Part shown: piece by piece, positions 1-6,933 of the stretch
How positions within the stretch are numbered: position 1 is the first letter of the stretch
Layout: each line of letters starts with the position of its first letter
NCBI GenBank assembly: GCA_041844915.1
Contig: JBGZBY010000114.1
Coordinates: 1 to 21,078 of the forward strand
Source of the DNA: W11650 sp041844915
Lineage (GTDB): Bacteria; Bacillota; Clostridia; Lachnospirales; Vallitaleaceae
DNA: 21,078 nt
Direction: 5' to 3'
Notes under the pieces: generated by a model
What the model was told of the DNA's origin: nothing
The model's input: only the letters and a program-made list of their open reading frames with translations
Databases searched by the model: none
Made by a program: the position numbers and the translations under genes

Positions 1-107
1 AAAAGCGAATTCGGCAATTAGAAGAATGGATGAACAATTATCCACGTGAAATGTTTCAGGGAAGAACGGCTAAAGAATATTATCAAGAGCTTCTATTGAC
101 GTCTTAA
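1..107 (+). CDS. IS30-like transposase, C-terminal fragment (cut by window edge)
   Basis: Only the last 34 codons are in the window, reading in frame from base 3 to a TAA at 105-107. The peptide has the end of an IS30-family DDE transposase: a short helix (RQLEEWMNNYPREMFQGRTA) where the family usually has an LNxRPRKxLGxxTPxE-type motif. The same peptide is encoded on the minus strand at the right edge of the window, where a few more residues are visible (DFKHVTKK), again like the family's segment before that motif. The two copies differ by only three bases within the shared 34 codons, all synonymous. The gene continues outside the window. The family call rests on this short tail and is likely rather than certain. 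Confidence 0.7.
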   Translation, partial: KRIRQLEEWMNNYPREMFQGRTAKEYYQELLLTS

Positions 108-125
108 AAATTTTGATTTATGTAT

Positions 126-148
126 GACATTTACTATTGCAATTTACC
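126..148 (+). mobile_element. Terminal end of the left IS30-like element
   Basis: The 23-nt stretch that starts GACATTTACTATTGC lies about 20 nt after the transposase stop. It recurs exactly, inverted, at 20911-20933 beside the other transposase copy. Sequence beyond it is unrelated on the two sides, so this is the outer terminal repeat of the element. The precise last base and the target duplication cannot be fixed from one end. Confidence 0.65.
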
Positions 149-516
149 TTTTCCCCGTTCTACTTCCGTTAAATGTTTGCCTTTTGTTCTTTTTGTGGCA
201 TAATTCATTTGATACACAATACTTCCTTTTGGGTTCTTTGTTTTTGTCGAGATTAACAATATAACACAAAAAACGTATTATATATCTTTTATTTTGTGGG
301 AAAAAGAATCCATCTTTGCTGGATTCTTTTTCCCACAACTAAATTTTTATTTGAAATACTGACACTTTATTTTACAACTTTTTCAGGCTCAAAACCCCAA
401 AATAAGCCAGCCGGCTGCTAAACGCACAGGGCGAAATTATTTGCTGAAGCCCTCCCTAAAGCAGTCGCCCCTCCCATAAATGCAAAAAAATTAACGAAAA
501 CTCCTTGGCAAGAGGC
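149..516. other. Noncoding stretch between the left IS and the marR promoter
   Basis: This is AT-rich sequence with no convincing gene. A 64-codon minus-strand reading frame (144-338) is not protein-like and runs through the hairpin at 296-336, so it is not called. The only clear structure is that hairpin. The last 100 nt before the marR promoter show no recognisable riboswitch. Confidence 0.6.
296..336. terminator. Perfect 17-bp hairpin, probable bidirectional terminator
   Basis: The arms at 296-312 (GTGGGAAAAAGAATCCA) and 320-336 are exactly complementary, with a 7-nt loop. The core GAATCCA stem is flanked by A5 on one side and T5 on the other, so either strand would give a stem followed by a U-run. 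GTGGG/CCCAC extends the pairing past the U-run. It could stop transcription leaving the IS or coming from the right. No gene directly upstream identifies its client. Confidence 0.6.
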
Positions 517-546
517 TTGACATTTATCTCTAATTAGTGTTAATAT
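517..546 (+). promoter_or_regulatory. Sigma-A type promoter of the marR-nitroreductase pair
   Basis: There is a consensus -35 TTGACA at 517-522 and a -10 read as TTAATA (540-545) or TAATAT (541-546), with 17-18 nt between them. This gives a leader of about 70 nt before the AGGAG site of the MarR gene. The 8-nt palindrome CTAATTAG lies between the two hexamers. Confidence 0.7.
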
Positions 547-579
547 GCTTTTACAGGTTGCTGGCTATCGGCAGCCGCC

Positions 580-591
580 TAATGCGCATTA
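580..591. promoter_or_regulatory. Candidate MarR operator (perfect 12-bp palindrome)
   Basis: TAATGCGCATTA is a perfect palindrome in the leader, after the predicted transcription start and 20 nt before the ribosome site of the MarR gene. MarR proteins commonly repress their own operon from a palindrome overlapping or just after the promoter. That it is the operator is inferred from position and symmetry only; MarR sites are often somewhat longer than 12 bp. Confidence 0.4.
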
Positions 592-623
592 CTTGGTTAC
601 CGCCATCAGACAGGAGAAAATTC

Positions 624-1055
624 ATGGCCAAAAACGAACTGAAAGCCTTCATCGGCTTAAGTCGCACGATCAACCGTTTTCATCGGGAGCTTGGTAAAAT
701 CCATCAAAGGCATGATTTGACCACAGGACAATTTGCCGTATTGGAGGCGCTCTACCATAAGGGCAACCTTTGCGTCCAGCAGGTTCAGGAAAAAATCCTC
801 AGCACTTCCGGCACGATTCCGGTAATCATCAAAAATCTGGAAAGCGATGGACTTCTCACCAGAAATTCAGATCCGCAGGATCGGCGCAGAATCATCTTAA
901 GTCTTACTGAAAAAGGAAGAAGCCGGATTGCCGCGGCATATCCGGAAAACGAAACAAAAATCATCGAGCTTTTCGGCGATTTATCGCCGGAGGAGCTGAC
1001 AGCTCTGACAGCACTGCTGAAAAAGCTATCCGCCCCCCAATACAATAAACCATAA
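624..1055 (+). CDS. MarR-family transcriptional regulator
   Basis: The 143-residue protein has the length and layout of the family: an N-terminal dimerisation helix, a winged helix-turn-helix at about residues 33-95 (TTGQFAVLEAL, then a recognition helix near STSGTIPVIIKNLE), a wing with DPQDRRR at 83-89 followed by LSLTEKG, and a C-terminal dimerisation helix. The start at 624 is chosen because AGGAG lies 7 nt upstream; an in-frame ATG at 537 falls on the promoter itself and has no ribosome site. It has one cysteine (Cys50), between helices of the DNA-binding domain, so a one-cysteine thiol switch is conceivable but unproven. The nitroreductase gene follows 43 nt downstream on the same strand. 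MarR with a nitroreductase is a common pairing for sensing and reducing electrophiles or quinones. The specific ligand is unknown. Confidence 0.88.
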   Translation: MAKNELKAFIGLSRTINRFHRELGKIHQRHDLTTGQFAVLEALYHKGNLCVQQVQEKILSTSGTIPVIIKNLESDGLLTRNSDPQDRRRIILSLTEKGRSRIAAAYPENETKIIELFGDLSPEELTALTALLKKLSAPQYNKP

Positions 1056-1098
1056 ATCAAAAAATGTAATCTCACCTCATTATGATAAGGAGAATCCT

Positions 1099-1671
1099 AT
1101 GAAAATAATAGAAGCATTAAAGAGCAGAAGAAGCTACTACGCATTAGACGACAAATTGAGCATTGCCGAAGAAGAAATCATCCGAATGGTCGAGCAGGTC
1201 ACCGAGCTTGTACCCGACGCCTTTAACATGAAATCTCAAAGAGTTGTTCTTGCCCTAGGCGATAAGCATAAACAGCTGTGGGACGCCGTTTACGATGCTT
1301 TTGGCGGCAACGTAGATAAGGCCAAAACCGATCGCTTTAAGGCAGGAGCTGGTACGATTCTTTTCCTTTATGACAAAAAAACCCTACAGCGCCTGCAAGC
1401 GCAATATCCGATTTACGCCCATAATTTTGAGCCTTGGGCGCTTCAGGCAAATGGCATGCTGCAAATCAATATCTGGACAGCGCTAAAGGAATTAGGACTG
1501 GGAGCCAGTCTGCAACATTTCAATCCGATCATCGACGAAAAGGCAAGAGAACTGTTAGACTTTGACGAAAATTATGTTCTGCTGGCGCAGATGGTTTTCG
1601 GCAACATCCTACAGGAACCGGCTGCCAAAGAGGCAGAGGACATTGCCTCCAGAGTAAGCGTGGCTCGATAG
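1099..1671 (+). CDS. Nitroreductase family protein (FMN-dependent NAD(P)H oxidoreductase)
   Basis: This 190-residue protein opens with the family FMN-binding signature (SRRSYYALD, residues 9-17). The central part PDAFNMKSQRVVLALG and the block WALQANGMLQINIWTALKELGLGASLQHFNP match the small single-domain nitroreductases of the YdgI/Frm2-like subgroup, which are about 190-200 residues long. Such proteins bind FMN as homodimers in the cytoplasm and reduce nitro compounds, quinones or lipid peroxide products. AAGGAG lies 6 nt before the ATG. It probably shares a transcript with the upstream MarR gene, which suggests induction by its own toxic substrates. It ends 2 nt before the stop of the convergent TauE/SafE gene, leaving no room for a terminator. 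The subgroup is fairly sure; the substrate is not known. Confidence 0.88.
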   Translation: MKIIEALKSRRSYYALDDKLSIAEEEIIRMVEQVTELVPDAFNMKSQRVVLALGDKHKQLWDAVYDAFGGNVDKAKTDRFKAGAGTILFLYDKKTLQRLQAQYPIYAHNFEPWALQANGMLQINIWTALKELGLGASLQHFNPIIDEKARELLDFDENYVLLAQMVFGNILQEPAAKEAEDIASRVSVAR

Positions 1672-1673
1672 CT

Positions 1674-2456
1674 CTACCAAAAGCGCCAAATGTTGTAGGC
1701 ATTGATTCCCAAAAGCACGAGCATCAAGCCGATAAATAATTTTTCAACCAGCCCATTGTCAATCCGGCGATTGATCAGTCTGCCAACAATACCGCCGCCG
1801 ATTCCGCCCGATACTGTAATCAAAAGCAGCAGCGGAGGAACCGGCGGTATTGCTGCGCTTAGCAGCACGCGCAATAAACTGGCCAGCTGCGAAAAGAAAA
1901 TAATATACAGCGAATTTGCCGCGGCCGCCTTAGTCGGCATGGAAAAAAAGTAAAACAAGACGACCAAATTGATCGGGCCGCCGCCGATTCCCAAAAAGGC
2001 GGAGGTCATTCCCAGCAGCAGGCCGATACCACCGCTTACCAAGGGGCCTTTGACCTGCTTTGTCCGAATTTTATCCTTAAAAATAGTATACAGCAAGGTG
2101 CCCAAGGTGATAAGCAGTAAGCAGCTTGCCTGAATCATTCCTATTCTTTCTTTATTTTCCAGCGCCGCTGCAATCATATCAAATAATTCTTTGCCCAAAA
2201 TTCCCCCGATTGCCCCGCCGACCGCCAAGGGAATTCCCGTTTTAGCCTCCACCGGTGAATCTCCGGCGAGCTTGGCCTTTATCACGGAATAGGCGGACAT
2301 CGCCAATACCGTGCAGCCGGATAAAAAGCTGATTGTCGCCACGCTCATCACATGAAAAGAATCCAGCGTCGGCTTGATGATCACTCCGCCGCCAATGCCG
2401 CAAATCGCCCCAATAACTGAAGCCAAAAATGCTACGAAAAAAAATAAAATCTCCAT
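1674..2456 (-). CDS. TauE/SafE family membrane permease (sulfite/sulfonate-type exporter)
   Basis: This 260-residue, very hydrophobic protein has about eight predicted membrane segments. It shows the internal duplication of the TauE/SafE (TSUP) family: a glycine-rich motif IGAICGIGGGVIIKP near residues 16-30 and its repeat SAFLGIGGGPINLVVL in the second half. Members move small anions or sulfur compounds such as sulfite, sulfoacetate or thiosulfate across the membrane; the family name alone does not fix the substrate. GGAGG stands 4 nt before the ATG. The gene is oriented like the sugar-phosphate cluster but lies about 490 nt beyond it, so co-transcription is uncertain. Its stop is 2 nt from the stop of the convergent nitroreductase. 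Confidence 0.87.
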   Translation of the reverse strand: MEILFFFVAFLASVIGAICGIGGGVIIKPTLDSFHVMSVATISFLSGCTVLAMSAYSVIKAKLAGDSPVEAKTGIPLAVGGAIGGILGKELFDMIAAALENKERIGMIQASCLLLITLGTLLYTIFKDKIRTKQVKGPLVSGGIGLLLGMTSAFLGIGGGPINLVVLFYFFSMPTKAAAANSLYIIFFSQLASLLRVLLSAAIPPVPPLLLLITVSGGIGGGIVGRLINRRIDNGLVEKLFIGLMLVLLGINAYNIWRFW

Positions 2457-2549
2457 GATTCCTCCCTAATGCCATAACAGGTAAATTCTCTAAAAAAGCC
2501 TTTTTCCCGCCTGATACAGCCTTCCGCTGATCTTCTAAAAAACTATAAA

Positions 2550-2558
2550 ATCATAGCA
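2550..2558 (-). promoter_or_regulatory. Weak candidate extended -10 for the TauE/SafE gene
   Basis: On the minus strand this reads TGCTATGAT, an extended -10, about 95 nt before the permease start. The nearest -35-like word (TTGATT) is only 14 nt upstream, which is too close, so the promoter would depend on the TGC extension. Confidence 0.3.
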
Positions 2559-2690
2559 AAGCCCCGCAAAATCAAGCTTTTTCGATACGCGAAGCACGCC
2601 GGCTAATAAAGCCGCGCCAACGATTTTTGCCTAATGTTTAAAGCATAGCATAATTTTGGCGGTTTTTCAAGCTAGCTCAAAAACAAGGGC

Positions 2691-2716
2691 AATTACCGGC
2701 AGCCCATCCGGTAATC
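2691..2716 (-). terminator. Candidate terminator of the sugar-phosphate gene cluster
   Basis: The arms ATTACCGG (2692-2699) and CCGGTAAT (2708-2715) pair perfectly around an 8-nt loop. On the minus strand the hairpin is followed by TGCCCTTGTTTTT, an interrupted U-rich tail. It lies about 230 nt after the stop of the LarA-like gene. The displaced tail makes it a weak terminator candidate. Confidence 0.4.
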
Positions 2717-2945
2717 GCTCTTCCAATTTAATTGAAATTTTCTTGGAAAGCCTCGCTGGTTAAGGCTATACGCCTTTTAAAGCAAGCCTTTTCACCGTCT
2801 ATCCCAAGCTCTTTAAACGGGCAATCCTTTTTTCAAGCTTTGTCCACAAGAGCCTTTTACATATCCATTCTCAGCCAAAAGCTTCGCTATCCTCCTTTTT
2901 TAAGGCTCTAATCAAAAGCAATCGCCTCTTCGCCGCCGGTCAGGG

Positions 2946-4430
2946 CTACATTCCGCAGGGATGTCCGGTACACGGCTTATCAGCGTGATGATCCGGCTGG
3001 TTTTTCATGCACAGATGCACTGCCGAGGTTTTAAAGGTCAGCGGCAGCGCCAGAATATTCGGATTTTCTCCGACAATCTTTTGGGCATCCGCCAAGGCCT
3101 CCTCAAAGGTTGCTCTGGTTTTGCAGCCCATACCTCTGGCGTAGCCCGGTTCTTGGGCGCCGACAATATAAATCGCCGCCGCATTTTTTTCCGCGATATG
3201 TGCGCAGCTGATCATGGAAAAACCATGGAATGGGTGAAATGCATTGCAGTAACGGTACTGCCGAATAAATTCTTCATCGATGGCAAAATATTCCCCATAG
3301 CGATCCAGATCCGGCAGCACATTCATTTGATCATGCTGGAACATTTCATACATTTTGCGCAGGTATGGCCAAAGCTCATCATGAAAATAACCATTGCACA
3401 GCGAGGAGCAAATGATAACACATTTATCGCTGAGAACTCGCTTGTGCCGAATCACCTGTGCGGAGATTGCCTGCATAAACATGATCGGATTGGTGCCCAT
3501 GCCTTCGCCATAATGGAAAAACTGCGGCATACCAAAAACCAGCACATCATATTTTTTCTCCGCCCAATGCACATAGGTGCGCTTATCGGCTACTTCCCAA
3601 CTAAGCGGCTGCATTTCCTTGGCATAGCCGCTAAAAATAGCAATTTGCCTGCTTTTGGTATCCAGCACCGCGTCGCAGCAGAAGAATTTTTTCCCCATCT
3701 TTTCTTCCATATGCATACTGATCTCATCGAATTTGGAGCGCATCAGGCTTTTGCCATTTACCGGAGTAAAGTCTGGCCGATGCATGACGCTCGGCACATG
3801 GTGGCTGGCAATGCTGCGCCAGTGCGTGATTCCTGTTGCCGAATGCTTATAGCCGCCACTGTAGCCGCCGTATGGATTGCCTTGGGTATGTCCAATCATA
3901 ATCGCCACATCGGCGTCATAGACATATTTATTCATGATCACCGGATCGCCGCTCTTGGTCGTTCCCAAATCAACCAAATGCTCATAGTCCTCGCTGTCAT
4001 GATTCTTGATCTGACCGCTGTGCCAAAATTCCTCAAACAGCTCTCTACCCAAAACGCCCAAAATTTCCTCTTTGGTATTTTTACGATGCAGACCGTTGGA
4101 GCAAAGCAACAAGATATCCTCTTTTTTTACGCCGACCGAATAAAGCTCCTGCAAAATCAGCTTTATAGAAACCTTACGATGAGCGGTCGCCTGTTCTCCT
4201 CCCTTGACTCTATCCGGAAATACGATTACGCATTTGCTCCCTGCCTTCGCCAGCTCTGTCAATGGCGGCATCCCGATCGGATTGCGCAGGCTTTTTAAGG
4301 TTTCCTCCTCCAGCTTTTCTTCCGGAATATATTGCGGATCCGGCACAGTCACGCCCGGAATAAAAACATCTGTCGTTTCCGGCAGTTCAGCGCTCATTGT
4401 TCCCTTCCCATATTCAAATTCCAGCCTCAT
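2946..4430 (-). CDS. LarA-like nickel-pincer racemase/epimerase family protein
   Basis: The 494-residue protein has the layout of the LarA family (DUF2088 N-terminal domain plus C-terminal domain), somewhat longer than lactate racemase at about 425 residues. Residues that line the nickel-pincer site of lactate racemase have counterparts: His115 in NGLHRKNT, His181 in IGHTQGN, Lys195 in the SGGYKHSATGI motif (the lysine that carries the cofactor) and His210-His211 after it. Such enzymes invert a hydroxy-bearing carbon of 2-hydroxy acids by hydride transfer; relatives act on malate, other hydroxy acids and aldonates. The ATG at 4430 is chosen for its AGGAGG 8 nt upstream. A 50-codon longer frame would overlap the TIM gene and is not protein-like at its start. 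It is last in the sugar-phosphate block, 88 nt after the TIM gene. No larB, larC or larE cofactor genes are in the window, so the cofactor would have to be made elsewhere. The substrate is unknown. Confidence 0.82.
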   Translation of the reverse strand: MRLEFEYGKGTMSAELPETTDVFIPGVTVPDPQYIPEEKLEEETLKSLRNPIGMPPLTELAKAGSKCVIVFPDRVKGGEQATAHRKVSIKLILQELYSVGVKKEDILLLCSNGLHRKNTKEEILGVLGRELFEEFWHSGQIKNHDSEDYEHLVDLGTTKSGDPVIMNKYVYDADVAIMIGHTQGNPYGGYSGGYKHSATGITHWRSIASHHVPSVMHRPDFTPVNGKSLMRSKFDEISMHMEEKMGKKFFCCDAVLDTKSRQIAIFSGYAKEMQPLSWEVADKRTYVHWAEKKYDVLVFGMPQFFHYGEGMGTNPIMFMQAISAQVIRHKRVLSDKCVIICSSLCNGYFHDELWPYLRKMYEMFQHDQMNVLPDLDRYGEYFAIDEEFIRQYRYCNAFHPFHGFSMISCAHIAEKNAAAIYIVGAQEPGYARGMGCKTRATFEEALADAQKIVGENPNILALPLTFKTSAVHLCMKNQPDHHADKPCTGHPCGM

Positions 4431-4518
4431 TCTCTTTTCCTCCTGATTTTTATTTTCAAAAATTCCGCTGCTCCCTGCGGCATCCTTTTCCTTATTGTCC
4501 TTGTCGGCTTTCAAATCG

Positions 4519-5337
4519 TTAAAAATAGGTGTCGATAATCTCCAAATATTCGTCCGGATAAAAACCGAAGTTTTCACCAAACCGAGTTAGGGCAATCAAG
4601 CCGCCGTCAATCTCCGGAATCTCCGCCAGCATCTTGGCGTTTTCTTTTTTCAAGCCGCCGCCATAAACAATATTCATACCGCTGGAAATCTCCTTGACAA
4701 AACGAGCGATTTTTTGAATATAATCCTTATCCGGAGGCGTTTTCCCCGGCCCAATCGCCCAGATCGGCTCATAGGCAAGAGTGATTCGGCTTTTGTCTGC
4801 GTCCGCCAAGCCCTCCTGAAGTTGGCTGCGCAGTACCTCCTGCCATCTCTCCTGCTCCTCCGCCTTTTCTCCAATACAGTAAAGCACTCTTAAGCCGGCC
4901 TTCAGCCCAGCCTTTACCTCCATATTTAACAGCCGGTTGACTGCCGCCGGATCACCGCCTGCCAGCAGAATTATTTCCTGCTTGTCCTTTCTCTCCTCGC
5001 TGTGGCCAATCATAACGCTGTCCGCTCCCAGCTCTCTTGCCGCCGTTGCCGGCAGATTGGTTGTAAATGCTCCAAAATTGCCGCCGATCTCAACATCCGA
5101 CCGAAATACGCCCTGGCAGCCTAAATGAATTCGTCCGTTGCTTACCTCTCTTGCCAAAAGCAAATGCGCTTCCGGGAAAAACATGGTAAACTCCGCTTTG
5201 CCGTCATATTTTGCCAGAGGCTCCTGCGTCCGGCAAAGTATTTCCTTTGCCCAAATCTCCATCGGCGCCAGACGATTGACGCCGCCATTTGCCGCCGACA
5301 CGTCAAAGCGCTTTAAATTTAAATAAATCTGCTTCAT
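4519..5337 (-). CDS. Divergent triose-phosphate isomerase family protein
   Basis: This 272-residue TIM-barrel protein keeps the catalytic residues: Asn7 and Lys9 (LNLKRFD), His112 (GHSEER) and Glu190 in AYEPIWAIGPGKT, with a recognisable flexible loop 6. The phosphate-binding region is altered. The usual YGGS is YGGG at 225-228, and the usual LVGGASL-type phosphate loop is replaced by LIALTRF at 247-253. It is also longer than ordinary TIM (about 250 residues) at the C-terminus. TIM-family isomerases interconvert aldose and ketose phosphates; relatives outside glycolysis act on tetrulose phosphates. The gene follows the aldolase gene after 372 nt and precedes the LarA-like gene by 88 nt. The ribosome site is modest (AAAGG, about 10 nt before ATG). 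It may be a paralogue with a different or looser substrate. Confidence 0.85.
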   Translation of the reverse strand: MKQIYLNLKRFDVSAANGGVNRLAPMEIWAKEILCRTQEPLAKYDGKAEFTMFFPEAHLLLAREVSNGRIHLGCQGVFRSDVEIGGNFGAFTTNLPATAARELGADSVMIGHSEERKDKQEIILLAGGDPAAVNRLLNMEVKAGLKAGLRVLYCIGEKAEEQERWQEVLRSQLQEGLADADKSRITLAYEPIWAIGPGKTPPDKDYIQKIARFVKEISSGMNIVYGGGLKKENAKMLAEIPEIDGGLIALTRFGENFGFYPDEYLEIIDTYF

Positions 5338-5709
5338 TGGTGACCCGCCTTTCTTTTGTCGATTTTCGTCGCACCCTACTGCTTACTGCTTAGCTCAATC
5401 AGCCTCTCTGCTGTCAAGTCCCTGTCTTAGCAAAGACTAACCGTTGGCCGCCGATTCAAGCTCTCTTAACCGGTGCCTGCCGAAAAAATCTGCGCTCCAT
5501 CCCGCTCTATTGCTCCCACCTCGTCGGCTGCTGCCTGCAAATATTTTTTGCAGCGGTGCTTCCAACCGCAAAAGCACTTCCGAGGATTCTCCCGGCTGAC
5601 TGTCCGCCCTTGATGAACCTCGTTCGCGCTTTCCTTTCTCTAAGCTCTGCGCATTGACCGGCGCTTGCCGAAAAGCTTCTTTTCCTATGTATTTTCCTGC
5701 ACTCTGCTC
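5338..5709. other. Noncoding gap between the aldolase and TIM genes
   Basis: There is no reading frame and no recognisable decayed gene in these 372 nt between co-oriented genes. A small hairpin CTGCAAA/TTTGCAG lies near 5538-5556 with no U-tail. A near-repeat of about 16 nt (CCGGTGCCTGCCGAAAA and CCGGCGCTTGCCGAAAA) occurs near 5470 and 5659. A TTGACA on the minus strand (5412-5417) has no matching -10. The function is not apparent; it could be a long leader of the TIM gene. Confidence 0.45.
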
Positions 5710-6861
5710 TTATTTTGCTTCGTACTCGTGCTTTAATTCCTCTAAGTTCCTGACCTTGACCAGCTCCGTCATATGATAGCTGCCAAATTCTACGATCATC
5801 TTACCAGTTACCTCCATAACGGCGTCCTTGACAACATCTATCAGCTTTTGTACTTGCGGGTTCGGCACCCTTCCATACATAACGGTATCCATAATCGGCG
5901 TCAAATAGCCTCTCGGATCAAAGCCTGCGGGATTTTTCGCCAGCAAGGCTTTGATTTCAGCCAGCGCCGAATCCTTAAGCAGCTCCGGCTGCCTGCGGAA
6001 CAGCTCCCGCACATTGCGCGTCGTAGCCAGCCGAATATCGGTATCAACATTGATCTTGCAAATGCCGCCGATTTGAATCACTTCCTTCAGCTGCGGAATC
6101 GGAATACCGTGACTTTCTCCGATTTGTCCGCCCAGCGTATTGATTTCCTCGACGACCTCCGGCGGAACATTGGACGAGCCATGCGATACTAGACCGCAGA
6201 ACAGGCGCTCATGCGCCAGACATTCATTGATGGCAATCGCGATTTCCTTGCGCAGCTTAACATTCTTTCCCTTGACCGCTCCGTGCGAGGTGCCGTAGCT
6301 GATTGCCAAAGCGTCTACGCCTGTCGCCTTGACAAAGCGCACCGCATCTAAGGGATGGGTATAGGTGGAATTTTCCGAAAAAACATGATCCTCCTCGCCT
6401 GCCAAAATGCCAAGCTCGCCCTCTACGCTAACGCCTCTGGCATGGGCGTATTTGACCACCTCTCTGGTCAGCTCCATATTTTCCTCGATCGGCTTGCTGC
6501 TGCCATCAATCATGACCGAGGTATATCCAGCATCAATCGCTGCCTTACAGGATTCGAAGGTCTGTCCATGATCCAAATGCAGCACCACTGGTATCGGCGA
6601 GCCCTCGCCATATTTGCGCACGGCGTCGGCAAGATTTTTCATTCCGATCCTCTTTTCCTCCAAGGTGCCATTCATAAAATCCTTTCTTCCTCCCATAAAG
6701 GCATTTGCCAGCTCTGCTCCCTGTAGCAGCGCCGGACTGCGAAAAATTTCATGCATCCGAATCGCGGCCTCGACCTGCGCCTCCGAATTGACATTAAAGG
6801 CTCCATAGGCAAAGCTGTGCTTGACTGCCGGTTCCAATAACGGTTTTAATGATGTGAGCAT
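5710..6861 (-). CDS. fba: Class II fructose-bisphosphate aldolase, CbbA (Calvin-cycle) subtype
   Basis: This 383-residue zinc-dependent aldolase shows the class II signature LHLDHGQTFESCKAAID, with catalytic Asp97 and zinc ligand His98. Further zinc ligands are His193 (SYGTSHG) and His227. The third-ligand motif reads VSHGSSNVP rather than the HGGSG of the common form, and this, with INVDTDIRLA at 271-280, marks the longer CbbA-like subtype (about 350 residues) named for Calvin-cycle operons. The reaction expected is reversible cleavage of a ketose 1,6-bisphosphate to dihydroxyacetone phosphate and an aldehyde phosphate. AGGAGG is 4 nt before the ATG. The NagB-like gene is 72 nt upstream and the TIM gene lies downstream, consistent with a shared pathway. 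Fructose 1,6-bisphosphate is the default substrate; a relative such as sedoheptulose bisphosphate or a modified sugar is possible. Confidence 0.88.
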   Translation of the reverse strand: MLTSLKPLLEPAVKHSFAYGAFNVNSEAQVEAAIRMHEIFRSPALLQGAELANAFMGGRKDFMNGTLEEKRIGMKNLADAVRKYGEGSPIPVVLHLDHGQTFESCKAAIDAGYTSVMIDGSSKPIEENMELTREVVKYAHARGVSVEGELGILAGEEDHVFSENSTYTHPLDAVRFVKATGVDALAISYGTSHGAVKGKNVKLRKEIAIAINECLAHERLFCGLVSHGSSNVPPEVVEEINTLGGQIGESHGIPIPQLKEVIQIGGICKINVDTDIRLATTRNVRELFRRQPELLKDSALAEIKALLAKNPAGFDPRGYLTPIMDTVMYGRVPNPQVQKLIDVVKDAVMEVTGKMIVEFGSYHMTELVKVRNLEELKHEYEAK

Positions 6862-6933
6862 AATTCCTCCTGATTTGTCTGTTCTTCGCTTCTCCGCTTT
6901 CTCGGAAAGCGTCTGTGGATTTACATAGCTATC

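Larger units (their letters stand above)
2457..2945. other. Noncoding gap between the LarA-like gene and the TauE/SafE gene
   Basis: No gene is seen in these 489 nt. They hold a hairpin at 2691-2716 that could end the sugar-phosphate transcript. On the minus strand near 2550 there is an extended -10 (TGCTATGAT) that could serve the permease gene, but no good -35 accompanies it. The rest is made of short, imperfect, purine/pyrimidine-biased stretches with several AAGCC/GGCTT words and no clear architecture. Confidence 0.5.

Noticed and set aside
144..338. 64-codon minus-strand frame next to the left IS
   Set aside because: It has no ribosome site or protein-like pattern, and it runs through a perfect terminator hairpin.
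2961..4298. 445-codon plus-strand frame opposite the LarA-like gene
   Set aside because: It is a shadow of the minus-strand gene, which has family motifs and a strong ribosome site; the antisense translation has low-complexity His/Phe/Ile content and no known motif.
5412..5417. TTGACA on the minus strand as a promoter for the TIM gene
   Set aside because: No -10-like hexamer lies 15-19 nt downstream.
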